From: Phaseolus vulgaris
Lineage: Eukaryota; Streptophyta; Magnoliopsida; Fabales; Fabaceae
Direction: 5' to 3'
Assembly: GCF_000499845.2 (NCBI RefSeq)
Contig: NC_023755.2
Span: 29,892,217 to 29,956,216 of the forward strand
Length of the DNA: 64,000 nucleotides
The notes under the pieces were generated by a model. It did not search any database. It saw only the letters and a list, made by a program, of their open reading frames with translations, and was not told the DNA's origin. The position numbers and the translations under genes were made by a program. Shown here piece after piece: positions 1 to 9,720 of the stretch (the first letter of the stretch is position 1; every line of letters starts with the position of its first letter).

Positions 1-1807
1 CCTTTAAGACATTAACAAAAAATTGTTTTCTATTTCTTTGAAAAAGTGTAACACGCTGCAAGTAAGTATGTACATTTACCAACTTCTCGTGGTGTTAATT
101 CCTCTCATATATTCATCTCAATCAAATCCAAACGTGCATTCACACCATCCTTTTTTTTCTTTAATGTTCAGAAGTGTTCTTATTAAATTGTCACACACAT
201 TCTTTCCTACGTGCATTACATATGTACATTGTCTGACATCTAACTTACACCAATATGGAAGATCAAAAAAGATTTATCTCTTCTTCCATATTTCAGTCAC
301 AGATTGCTTCTTCTTCATTTTTCCAAAATTCACATTAACACTTTTTATCTTTTCATAAATTTTAAGGCCAGTTAAGGGAGTAAGACAAAAGTCATGTTCT
401 TGGTATCCGTTAAAAGCTTTTTTCAATCTATGATATGGATGGTATTTCGTTAGAAATCTACGATGCTCAAGATACACGGTCTTTCTTTCGTGTTTCAACT
501 ACTCACATGATGTCTTCTCTTCACATATTGGACATGTTTTATGACCTTTCACACTATAATCTGAAAAGTTTCCATATGCAGGGAAGTCATTGATAGTACA
601 AAATAACATTGCATGCAATCAGAAAGATTCATTCTTAAACGCGTCAAACACATCAACCCCTTCATTCCCCAATAATTTCAAATCTTCAATCAATGGATTA
701 AGATAAACATTTATGTCATTTCCAGGTTGTTTTGGACCAGAGATCATCATAGATAATATCATGTATTTGTGCTTCATACACAAAGCAGGAGGTAAGTTTT
801 AAATCACTAACAAAACGGGCCATGAACTATGATTACTACTTAAATTTCCAAAAGGATTCATTCCATCAGTAGCCAATCCAAGTCTTAAGTTTCTTGATTC
901 TTTTCCAAATTCAGGAAATTCTTTATCAATCTTCTTCCATTGCAAAGAATCAGTTGGATGACAAAGTAGTCCATCACATTTTCTATTATTTTCCTGTCAC
1001 CTAAGGTTTTTAGCGTCATCTGCATTTGCAAACAAACGCTTAAGCCTTAGAATTATTGGAAGATACCAAACAACCTTAGCACGAGAACCTTCCTTTGTGA
1101 CTTCATCATTATATTCTTTTTGACCAACTTTAACTTTATAACGTGACAAAGCACACCTGGGACATCTTCTTAAATTACCATACTCATTTGTGTACAAAAT
1201 ACAATCATTAGGACATGAATGTATTTTTTTATATTTCATTCCCATCGGACAAAGAATCTTTTTTGCCTCATAATTTCGATTGGTTAATGAATTTCCTTCT
1301 GGAAGCATGTTCTTCAACAGTTAAAGTAATTTTGTAAAGCTTTTGTCAGTCCATTCATTCGTTGCCTTCAAATTCATCAACCTTAACACTGTTGATAATT
1401 GTGTGAAGTTAGTTGAACCAGGATACAAAGGAGTCTCTGCATCATTAGACATATTTTTGAAACCCTCTTGACAAAAATATTTTGCTCTCACATCACGAAT
1501 AATGTCCTCTAATCTATCGTTCATTGGGAAATTAACAAACTCTGAAGCTTGGCAAACACTTGGTAAGTGAAACAATTCACCATGTCACGTCCATATTGTA
1601 TAATTTTCAAAACCCATCACATAAAAGATAATCTCTAATCTCATAAACATTCAATATTCTTCCATTCAAACAATTTACACAAGGACACCTCATTCTTACT
1701 CCGTTATGATTACTAACGGCATTATGTTGTGCAAACTGTATGAATTCTTCCACCCCTCTTTCATATGCATCAGTTATACATGGTGTATTAATTCAACTTC
1801 GATCCAT
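1..1807 (-). pseudogene. TNP2-like CACTA transposase, degenerate 5' portion
   Basis: This resembles the En/Spm-type TNP2 transposase, which acts on CACTA termini. A start at 1807 (minus) opens an N-terminal transposase-associated domain of the type YERGVEEFIQFAQHN...RCPCVNC (about 1620-1807). The TNP2 core follows at about 1000-1575, with the Cys-rich stretch SCPNDCILYTNEY..LRRCPRC. Then come GLATDGMNPFGN (about 830-900), a GNDINVYLNPLIEDL segment (about 660-720), and CPICEE near 520. The reading frame changes repeatedly and carries stops (for example near 1318 and 1575), so the copy is dead. The C-terminal half lies left of the window. Confidence 0.8.
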
Positions 1808-1852
1808 AGAGTTAACCAACTAAGAAAACTATTTAATTCATTATAAACCTAA

Positions 1853-1957
1853 ATTAAAATTACCGAAAGGTCAAACACCCCCAGACTCAGCATCAACCAA
1901 ATATTATCTAATTCATTATTTAACTAAATCAAAATTGTCGAAGGTCGGACACCCTAA
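1853..1957 (-). repeat. Tandem repeat of the CACTA element, split by the LTR insertion (continues at 8337-8440)
   Basis: Units of about 75-85 bp share a GTCGAAGGTCGGACACCCTA-type core and an AATATTATCTAATTCATTAT core. One and a half units lie left of the retrotransposon, and the array resumes at 8337-8440 on its right. The insertion therefore landed inside a tandem array of the host transposon. Confidence 0.7.
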
Positions 1958-3071
1958 TGTTGAATCAAGTGTGTTCAAGATTTGAAGAATCCAAATCCTT
2001 TGTGTTTGATTGAAGGTTGGATGTGCTTGTTGTTGCTGAGGTGCTTTAAAATAGGATCTGGGGTAGATTATATTTGTAATCCACTTTTTGTTTAATCTAA
2101 AGCTTAAGTGTTTTCAAATCTTTTAAAATTAAAGTGTTTTTCAAACTAAGTGAAAAACAACCTGTTGTTTTATCGAAACAACCGATTGTTTTATACTTAG
2201 GTGTTTTTGAAAAAGTTTGAAAACTGTTTTGGATGGTTGACTTGCTGTCAAACCTAAACAACCGATTGATTCGCTATTTCAACCGATTGTTTGTTTGGAA
2301 TCCTAACAGAAAATAGTTTTGGTTGTTAAAAGAGCTTTAATTGATTTCATAACTGAATACGCTCCTGCTTTAAATGCTTTGATCAAGGTTTGAATACAAT
2401 AAATAGTTTGTTAATGTTTTATAACAAACAACAAGACAGAAAAACATATTTGAGTTTTTCAAAGAGTTTTGAAGCATTTGAGTTTGAACTTGAGCTTTGG
2501 TTATTCAGGAGAGAAGGGGAATAGGATTACTCTATATTGATTTCAGTTGATTCTGTAACAGTGTAATTCGTTCTGTGATTTGTGTACATTCTGGTGTTGT
2601 AAAGTCAAGAAGGGTTGTGCTCTTGAGGTTGTCAAGATCAACATTCTTGGTGGTGTATGTGCTGAGCCAAAGGAAGTATGTGTCTTGAGGGAATCAAGGT
2701 CACTTCTTTGGTGGTGTGTGTATGTAATCTGGATTTGATTACCTAGTGGATTCCCCAGTGGGTTCTGGGAAACTGGATGTAGCTCTTGGGTTAAGAGTGA
2801 ACCAGTATAAACTGTTTGTGTAATTCTCTCTTCCTTAAACTCTTTAATTTCAGTTGTTGTTATTTTACTGGTATAAACAACCGATTGTTTTTCTGCAAAA
2901 CAACCGATTGTTTTTCTGTTGCTTTTTTGTTTTGAGCTTTGTTCTTGGCAAACTGAATTCCTAAATCTGGTTTCTTGCAAAGAATTTCATTCTATCCTAA
3001 AAAGTTTGCGAAACCCCCTTTAAACCATTCACCCCCCCCCCCCCTCTAGTTTAAAGCCATACATTCTAACA
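1958..3071 (+). repeat. 5' LTR of the pol-less retrotransposon
   Basis: It matches 7251-8336 nearly base for base apart from scattered substitutions, a longer C-run near 3034 and one additional 23-bp motif unit at about 2878-2923. CAACCGATTG-type motifs start at 2158, 2179, 2259, 2280, 2878 and 2901. Confidence 0.93.
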
Positions 3072-3073
3072 AT

Positions 3074-3086
3074 TGGCATCAAGAGC
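3074..3086 (+). other. Primer-binding site
   Basis: TGGCATCAAGAGC begins two bases after the 5' LTR end. It resembles the TGGTATCAGAGC complement of initiator-Met tRNA used by plant copia elements, with one substitution and one extra base. Confidence 0.7.
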
Positions 3087-3132
3087 TTGGTACTTGAAAA
3101 ATACTCAAGTTTGATCCTAAAATCTTTTTTCA

Positions 3133-4859
3133 ATGGCTGAAAAACTACCTTTTGGAGAGGGTGCATCAGTCAACAGACCACCTCCTTTCTGTGGTTTGAA
3201 TTACCAATTCTGGAAAGTTAGGATGAAAATCTTTGTTGAATCTCTTAACAAGGGAATTTGGGATGCAATTGAAAATGGTCCTTTTATTCCAAAAAATTGA
3301 AAAAGATGGATCTTCCATTGAAAAACCTTGGTCTCAATGGATTGATTCTGAAAACAAGAAGGCCAAATTTGATTGTATCGCTAAGAACATCATAACATCT
3401 ACCTTGAATTCGAATGAATTTTTCAGGATTTCTCAATGCTCTTCGGCCAAGGAGATGTGGGACACTTTGGAGGTGACTCATGAAGGAACCAATGATGTGA
3501 AAAGAGCTAGAAAGCATACTATAATTCAGGAATATGAAATTTTTAGAATGCTTAAAGGTGAGTCAATCGCTGAAGTACAAAAAAGGTTCACCCACATCAT
3601 CAACCACCTTATGAGCCTTGGGAAAACCTTTGATAAAGAAGAGCTAAACATCAAGATCCTCAAGTATCTTGATAGATCATGGCAACCAAAGGTGACAACA
3701 ATTTCTGAGTCAAAAGATTTGACATCCTTGACAACGGCTTCTTTATTTGGTAAGCTTAGAGAACATGAGTTAGAAATGAATAGACTCAATGTTCAAGAGA
3801 GTGAAGACAAGCATGTGAGAAGCATTGCCTTGAAAGCTGCCAAGCACAAAAGCAAGCAAGAATCAAGTGATGATAGTGAAGAAGAAAACTTTAGTTTGCT
3901 GTCCAAGAATTTTAGTAGATTTTTGAAGAGAAATCGCAACAAAGAAGTCAACAAAGAAAGGTATGACAACAAGAAAACTAGTGATTTCAAATTCTAACAA
4001 CTATACTTGCTTTGGTTGTGGTGAACAACGGCACATTAAAGCAGATTGCCCAAACAAAGAAAGCAATGAAAAAAAATCAAGCCACAAGGAGAAAAAGGGA
4101 AAGTCAAGAAGAGCATACATAGCTTGGGATGAGAATGAAGTCTCCTCATCAAGCTCATCATCAAGTGAAGAAGAAAAGGCAAACATATGCTTGATTGCAG
4201 AAGGAGATGATGAGTCATGTAGCTCAAGTGATGTAAGTTCATGTGCTTCCCTAAATGTTGAAAATTATAGTAAATTGCTTGAAGCTTTTCAAGAAACACA
4301 TGAAGAAGCTAACTGATTGGTTCTCTCAAACAATCGTTTGAAAGGGCTTAACAACTGGCTTGAAAAGAGAGTTAAGGCACTTGAAGAAGAGCTGGAAAAA
4401 TCAAAAAGTGATTTTGAAAATTTGGAAAATCATTGCAAAAACTCTTCTTGCAAGTGTGACACTCTCATTTGTGAAAATCTTGAAAAGAAAGTACATTATC
4501 TTGTTAGTACTGTGGATAAGATTTCAAAAGGAAAATCTAACTTTGAGAATGTCTTGGCATCTCAAAATTGTGTTTTTGGAAGAGCTGGATTAGGTTTTAA
4601 TCCATAGAACAAGCAAGATAATTTTTCAAAGAATTTTTCAAACCTGTCAGTAAAACAACCGATTGTTAAGTCGAAACAACCGGTTGTTACATACTTTTAT
4701 TGCATGAAGAGAGGCCATTCTATCAGATTCTGCAAAATAAGGAAATATTTTGTTCCCAGAGGTTTTATGAAATGGATTCCCAAAGGTTGTGAGGTTTCAA
4801 ATGATAAAAATAAATCAAATGGACCCACATTTGTAAGAGGACCAAACCTTGTTGCTTGA
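3133..4859 (+). pseudogene. Copia-type gag (UBN2-like) pseudogene with zinc knuckle
   Basis: The product would be a nucleocapsid polyprotein. The start at 3133 opens MAEKLPFGEG, followed by LNYQFWKVRMKIF, a typical copia gag N-terminus. The frame stops at 3298 just after an A-run; one missing A would explain the shift. It continues in another frame to 3997 with the gag core (EMWDTLEVTHEGT..., about 3460-3520). After a second shift a CCHC knuckle appears (CFGCGEQRHIKADC, about 4011-4052), then Ser/Glu-rich sequence, a TGA at 4314 and a coiled-coil-like Lys/Glu segment to 4607. After a TAG the same frame gives KQPIVKSKQPVV and a degenerate second knuckle (YCMKRGHSIRFC), ending at 4859. There are at least two frameshifts and two nonsense codons. 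Confidence 0.82.
4656..4690 (+). repeat. 21-bp motif pair inside gag coding sequence
   Basis: Two motif copies start at 4656 and 4677, exactly 21 bp apart. In the gag frame they read KQPIVKS and KQPVVTY, a seven-residue repeat. The same DNA motif occurs in the element's LTRs. Confidence 0.75.
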
Positions 4860-5185
4860 ATTCATGTTTATGCAGGGAATCTAGAAGAAAATGAGGCTCT
4901 AAGTCATCTGATCAGGTTCTTGAAAGGAAGAGATTAACACTGGAACTGAATCAATGTTATGTACCAATCCAAGTCTTTTCAAAAGTCAAAAGAAGTTTCT
5001 TGATCACAAACAAATGACTCATAGAAGGGACCTCATAAAAAGATAAGACCTTCCTTAACTATGCCTTTGATTTGTTAATTACTATCTCATGCTTAAAAAC
5101 TCTTTCTCTGAATAATTACATCTGTTTTTGAATCATTCTCAGTCAATACTTGAAAAACTCAATCTGTCTAAAAGCTGTAGAAAAA

Positions 5186-5220
5186 CAACCGATTGTTTCC
5201 TCAAAACAATTGATTGTTTC
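5186..5220 (+). repeat. 21-bp motif pair in the untranslated middle of the element
   Basis: CAACCGATTG at 5186 and CAATTGATTG at 5207 are 21 bp apart, between the gag remnant and the second ORF. No coding frame of interest spans them. Confidence 0.7.
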
Positions 5221-5655
5221 CTCTCTAGCAGCATTGTGAAAGAATGGATTTAATTTCTTTTTGAATTTTTTTGGTTGCAAATCTCAATTATGAAAGGATC
5301 TTGAGTCAATAAAGCTGTGTTGAAAGCCTGGTCATGTTCTAGAGGAAGTTACAACATGTCATAAAGGAATATATTCCAAAATCTTGAAAATTCAAGAGAC
5401 TTTATGACTAGTCAAAGATCACATGTGATGACTATGTGGTTTTCTACTTTTTATGACGTTTTCTGTGTAGTTCTTGGTCAAGTCTTTTCTCTTTGAAGAC
5501 TGAAACTCACTCACATCATTTAATTGCAGTAAGGTTCAGTATCTCTTTAAATTCTGGTGTAGTTGTTCTCTCTCACAAGAACAATCAATTGAGTCATCTC
5601 TTGCAACATCTCTTGCTCTCTTTGTGTGAGACCCTTTGCCTCTTTTTCTGCTATC

Positions 5656-6836
5656 ATGGAGTCCACTCTTCCTACATCAAAGAGGATCAAAACAAGAGTT
5701 GTGAGGTCTGGAGGGAGACTTGAGGGCTGGTTTTCAGGGGATAATGAGCTCATTGAGAGATATCATTTTGAAACAAGCACAAAGGTGATCAACAACCCCA
5801 AAGTTGTTTCCTTTGATTGGCTGAAAAGTCAAAAGCTTGACAATGTGAGAAAGCTTCTAAAAGATCAGTTCCTGAGAAGATTCTTGGAGATGAAGGGAAA
5901 CATATACCTTGATTTAATTCGGGTATTCTACACCAACCTTAAGTTTGAAGGAAACAACCTTGTTTCTCATGTGAAAGGTGTAGACATGGAGATTACCCAT
6001 GATGTGTGGGTTGCAGTAACGGGTTTAAAATATGTTGGTCTAAGGACCAACAAGGGAAATCTTGGAGTAGTGGAGGATTTCAACAAAGTCCAATACTACA
6101 AGAGTTGCTTGAAGAATTAACAAGCCCAAGTGAGAACTTGTTCTGTTGGAGGCTTGAAGTTGGATGAAAGGGTGCTTGCTCTTATTGTAACTTGGATTCT
6201 AACTCCAAGGGGGAGCAACCATTCTGTCTTAACAGAAGAAGACCTTGTATACATCTACTGCATCATGAAGAAGATCAAGATCAACTGGATTCATATCATC
6301 AAAGAACATATGCAAAAATCCATGAGGTTAAGTGACTACCACTATCCCTATGCTGTTTTAATCTCTAAATTATTGCTCTATTTTGAAGTGAATCTTGAAG
6401 ATGAGACCTCTGAGTTGGTTAAATCAACACAAGAAATGAATAATGGCTCTCTAAGCAAGATGGGATTCACCAAAATAAATGGAAAATGGGTGAGCAAAGA
6501 TGGTGATCATGGTGGTTCATCAAGTGTTGCAGCTGTTGATTGGATGAAGAAGATCAAGCTGCTGATATGGATATTCACAATTAAGATCATCCTGCAACTA
6601 ACTTTGAAGCTGGAACAAGTGCAGGACATCAAGTTGATGAGATGCCTTCTATGTCTTCTTTTGAAAGATACATGGTGAATAGGCTTGATGGCTTTGCCGA
6701 AAATCAAAGAAATCTCCATGATCTTTGTGTGACCAATTTCCAGAGCATTGACAACAGATTCAATAGCATGGATACTCGGTTTATGACCCTGGATGAACAA
6801 ATTGAAGTTGTTCAGAACCAGATCTTTGAACTTTAG
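5656..6836 (+). pseudogene. Putative plant transposon protein (PF20167-like), broken
   Basis: The start at 5656 gives MESTLPTSKRIKTRVVRSGG, then LDLIRVFYTNLKFEGNNLVSHVKGVDMEI, which recalls the putative plant transposon protein domain found in many legume and Athila-like elements. Its function is not established. A TAA at 6118 interrupts the frame, which resumes and runs to about 6545. A frameshift there moves the C-terminus into another frame (MSSFERYMVNRLDGF..., stop at 6836). That tail has an amphipathic repeat, FNSMDTRFMTLDEQI, suggestive of a coiled coil. The intact product would be about 390 aa. The family assignment is from memory. Confidence 0.62.
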
Positions 6837-6860
6837 TATGGCAAGGATGATTGAAGGAAA

Positions 6861-6895
6861 ATATTGGTTGAATGCTCGAAACAACCGATTGTTTT
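6861..6895 (+). repeat. Degenerate 21-bp motif pair after the second ORF
   Basis: CAACCGATTG starts at 6882. The 21 bases before it (from 6861) align to a decayed first copy with the conserved CTCGAAA spacer. Confidence 0.5.
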
Positions 6896-7240
6896 TGCCC
6901 TGTATCAGTTTAAGTGCTTTTGCTTTTAAATTATGTATAATCTGAAACAATTGCCTCTTTACCTCTTCTTATTGTCTATTTCTGAAGACAAATAGGGGGA
7001 GATTTTATGTTGTGTTGTCTTTTATTTTCTGCAAACTCTATGTTTTGTTTAAGTGAACTTTAATTCTGCTGCTTTGTTGCTGATATGCTGGTATTTTAAT
7101 TCTGCTGATATGTTGTTTTTGATTTACTACTCTAACCTTCTATTAGAGATATTGTGCTTTGCTTAAACTTTGTTTAGCAGGAACTGCTTCAGAGTCAAAC
7201 AAGTCCAACACAAGCAACCAGAGATTTGTCTTTATCAAAT

Positions 7241-7249
7241 AGGGGGAGA
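7241..7249 (+). other. Polypurine tract
   Basis: AGGGGGAGA lies directly before the 3' LTR, where plus-strand DNA synthesis is primed in LTR retrotransposons. A second AGGGGGAGA occurs near 6993. Confidence 0.8.
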
Positions 7250-7250
7250 T

Positions 7251-8336
7251 TGTTGAATCAAGTGTGTTCAAGCTTTGAAGAATCCAAATCCTTTGTGTTT
7301 GATGGAAGGTTGGATGTGCTTGTTGTTGTTGAGGTGCTTTAGAATAGGATCTGGGGTAGATTATATTTGTAATCCCCTCTTTGTTGAATCTAAAACTTAA
7401 GTGTTTTCAAATCTTTTAAAATTAAAGTGTTTTTCAAACTAAGTGAAAAACAACCTGTTGTTTTATCGAAACAACCGATTGTTTTATACTTAGGTGTTTT
7501 TGAAAAAGTTTGAAAACAGTTTTGGATGGTTGACTTGCTGTCAAACCCAAACAACCGATTGATTCGCTATTTCAACCGATTGTTTGTTTGGATTCCTAAC
7601 AGAAAACAGTTTTGGTTGTTAAAAGAGCTTTAATTGATTTCATAACTGAATACGCTCCTACTTTAAATGCTTTGATCAAGGTTTGAATACAATAAATAGT
7701 TTGTTAATGTTTTATAACAAACAACAAGACAAAAAAACATATTTGAGTTTTTCAAAGAGTTTTGAAGCATTTGAGTTTGAACTTGAGCTTTGGTTATTCA
7801 AGAGAGAAGTGGAATAGGATTACTCTATATTGATTTCAGTTGATTCTGTAACAGTGTAATTCGTTCTGTGATTTGTGTACATTCTGGTGTTGTAAAGTCA
7901 AGAAGGGTTGTGCTCTTGAGGTTGTCAAGATCAACATTCTTGGTGGTGTATGTGCTGAGCCAAAGGAAGTGTGTGTCTTGAGGGGATCAAGGTCACTTCT
8001 TTGGTGGTGTATGTATGTAATCTGGATTTGATTACCTAGTGGATTCCCCAGTGGGTTCTGGGAAACTGGATGTAGCTCTTGGGTTAAGAGTGAACCAGTA
8101 TAAACTGTTTGTGCAATTCTCTCTTCCTTAAACTCTTTAATTTCAGTTGTTGTTATTTTACTGGTATAAACAACCGATTGTTTTTCTGTTGCTGTTTTGT
8201 TTTGAGCTTTGTTCTTGGCAAACTGAATTTCTAAATCTGGTTTCTTGCAAAGAATTTCATTCTATCCTAAAAAGTTTGCGAAAACCCCCTTTAAACCATT
8301 CATCCTCCCTCTAGTTTAAAGGCATACATTCTAACA
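7251..8336 (+). repeat. 3' LTR of the pol-less retrotransposon
   Basis: It mirrors the 5' LTR. Motifs start at 7451, 7472, 7552, 7573 and 8171. The second copy of the last pair is absent here. The LTR ends CTAACA, followed by the target duplication CCTAA. Confidence 0.93.
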
Positions 8337-8457
8337 CCTAAGTCTCAGCATCCATGCATTCAATGTATACAAATATTATCTAATTCATTATAAAAAAAAT
8401 CCAAATTGTCGAAGATCGGACATCCTAGGACTCAAAATCAACATATTGCATTCACAA

Positions 8458-8612
8458 ATTAATTAAAAAAATGTAAAGAGTATTAAACACTAATAAAAAA
8501 AAGTAAAGAATATTAAAATACTAAAAAAAACTAAAAAATATTAAAACACTAATTTAAAAAAGTAAAAACTATTTTAAAACAATAATAAAAAATAAAGAAT
8601 ATTAAAACACTA
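8458..8612. repeat. A-rich degenerate tandem repeat
   Basis: Several units of about 30 bp share the pattern AAAGAATATTAAAACACTAA with long A-runs. It belongs to the CACTA element. Confidence 0.6.
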
Positions 8613-9000
8613 ACCTAGCAGGAAAAACTAGCGCGGGTGAATGAAGGCACGAGGGCGGCAGTGTGGAGGACTAGCGACACAGACGTCCACCAACGCAGAG
8701 GAGCAGCGGTGCGGCGTTCTTCAGTGTTTTTCTCACGATTGTAGTGGAGGAGGGAGAGAGGGAGGTGACGCACCCTAACGGTTGGGGCGCAGTGCGCGAT
8801 GCGTTGATGGAGAACGCACGACGGGAGGGAGTGGCAGGGTTGAGTGGCGTTGGGCAGTAGAGAAGAGTGCGCAAGGGAGGCCGAGTTGAGTGTGCGGGGG
8901 AGGTGGGATGGAGGTTGTAGGGGCGGCGCGAGGGAGAGTGATGAGGAAGAAGAAGAAGTGGAGTGAGGAAAAAGATGAAGTGAGTTGGAAAGTGAGAGTG
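8613..9000 (-). other. GC-rich block in the CACTA 5' region
   Basis: This stretch is much richer in G and C than its AT-rich surroundings. It may be a 5' leader or first exon of the transposase, or captured host sequence. A minus-strand open frame of 158 codons crosses it (8615-9091), but the protein is low-complexity Ser/Pro/Leu and I do not recognise it. Confidence 0.35.
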
Positions 9001-9039
9001 TAAAGGGAGTCTCGCCCGAATAAATAGGTTTTGTGTCTG

Positions 9040-9130
9040 ACATATAACGACGGTTTAGAAGAGAACCGTCACAGATCACACAGAAATGCATATATAACGA
9101 TGGTTCAGACGGGAACCGTCGTTAAAAATG
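9040..9130. repeat. CACTA subterminal inverted repeats
   Basis: Two short hairpin-forming units (ATAACGACGG...CCGTC and AACGATGG...CCGTCGTTA) lie about 110-190 bp inside the terminus at 9234. Such subterminal repeats bind transposase in characterised CACTA elements. Confidence 0.65.
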
Positions 9131-9234
9131 ACAAAAATGAAAAAAATTACAAAAATATCACCACCTCTTTCATTACAATAGTTCTTTATGAACCATCTTT
9201 ATACGGGTCGTAAATTTCGTCTTTTAAACTAGTG

Positions 9235-9636
9235 TTGCTAATGTGTGTGAGATTAATTTTTTAGGCTCTATACACTTTAATGCACAACACACTTGTTGTA
9301 TTCTCTACCCATCCTTCTTCTTCACAAACATTTAAGACTATAAGCAAATCTTTATATTATTGTAGTTACTGCAACTTGAGAGTAATTTTGTTTCGATTAT
9401 AACCTGCTCATTTGTGACCCTACAAGTCATCAAAAGGCATACGTCTAACCATATATGAAGGTATAGTGACATGTTATATACATATGCTTAGGAGGGGAGA
9501 CTTGGTCTGAATTTTTTTTAGGGGTTGAAAGGCAAATTTTTAAGTGTCACGGAAATTGTTTATGACTTTTTTTTTTTTTACATATGAAAACATTTCTAAA
9601 ATGCTCTCATTTATTTATTTATTTATTTTGAAAAAG

Positions 9637-9720
<84 letters not shown>

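Larger units (their letters stand above)
1958..8336 (+). mobile_element. LTR retrotransposon without pol (non-autonomous, copia-like gag plus an extra ORF)
   Basis: This is a 6379-bp element with LTRs of 1114 and 1086 bp, each starting TGTTGAATC and ending CTAACA. A perfect 5-bp target duplication CCTAA lies at 1953-1957 and 8337-8341. A primer-binding site follows the 5' LTR and a purine tract precedes the 3' LTR. Inside are a broken copia-type gag (3133-4859) and a second broken ORF (5656-6836) resembling the putative plant transposon protein family. I find no protease, integrase, reverse transcriptase or RNase H, so any movement would need a partner element. The LTRs carry paired CAACCGATTG motifs 21-23 bp apart. 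Confidence 0.92.
1..9234 (-). mobile_element. CACTA (En/Spm-type) DNA transposon, 5' part, interrupted by an LTR retrotransposon
   Basis: Read on the minus strand, the element begins at 9234 with CACTAGTTTAAAAGACG, a CACTA-type terminus. Subterminal repeats follow (AACGACGGTTC / GAACCGTCGTTA), then a GC-rich block, an A-rich tandem array and a coding region resembling TNP2 transposase that runs off the left edge. The other end lies outside the window, so the 3-bp target duplication (candidate TTG at 9235-9237) cannot be checked. The LTR retrotransposon at 1958-8336 sits inside it. Removing that insertion rejoins a tandem repeat of the host element. The boundary at 9234 rests on one terminus only. 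Confidence 0.75.

Noticed and set aside
2543..2980. 145-codon minus-strand frame inside the 5' LTR
   Set aside because: It reads antisense through LTR repeats and has no domain. The copy in the 3' LTR does not preserve it as a conserved frame.
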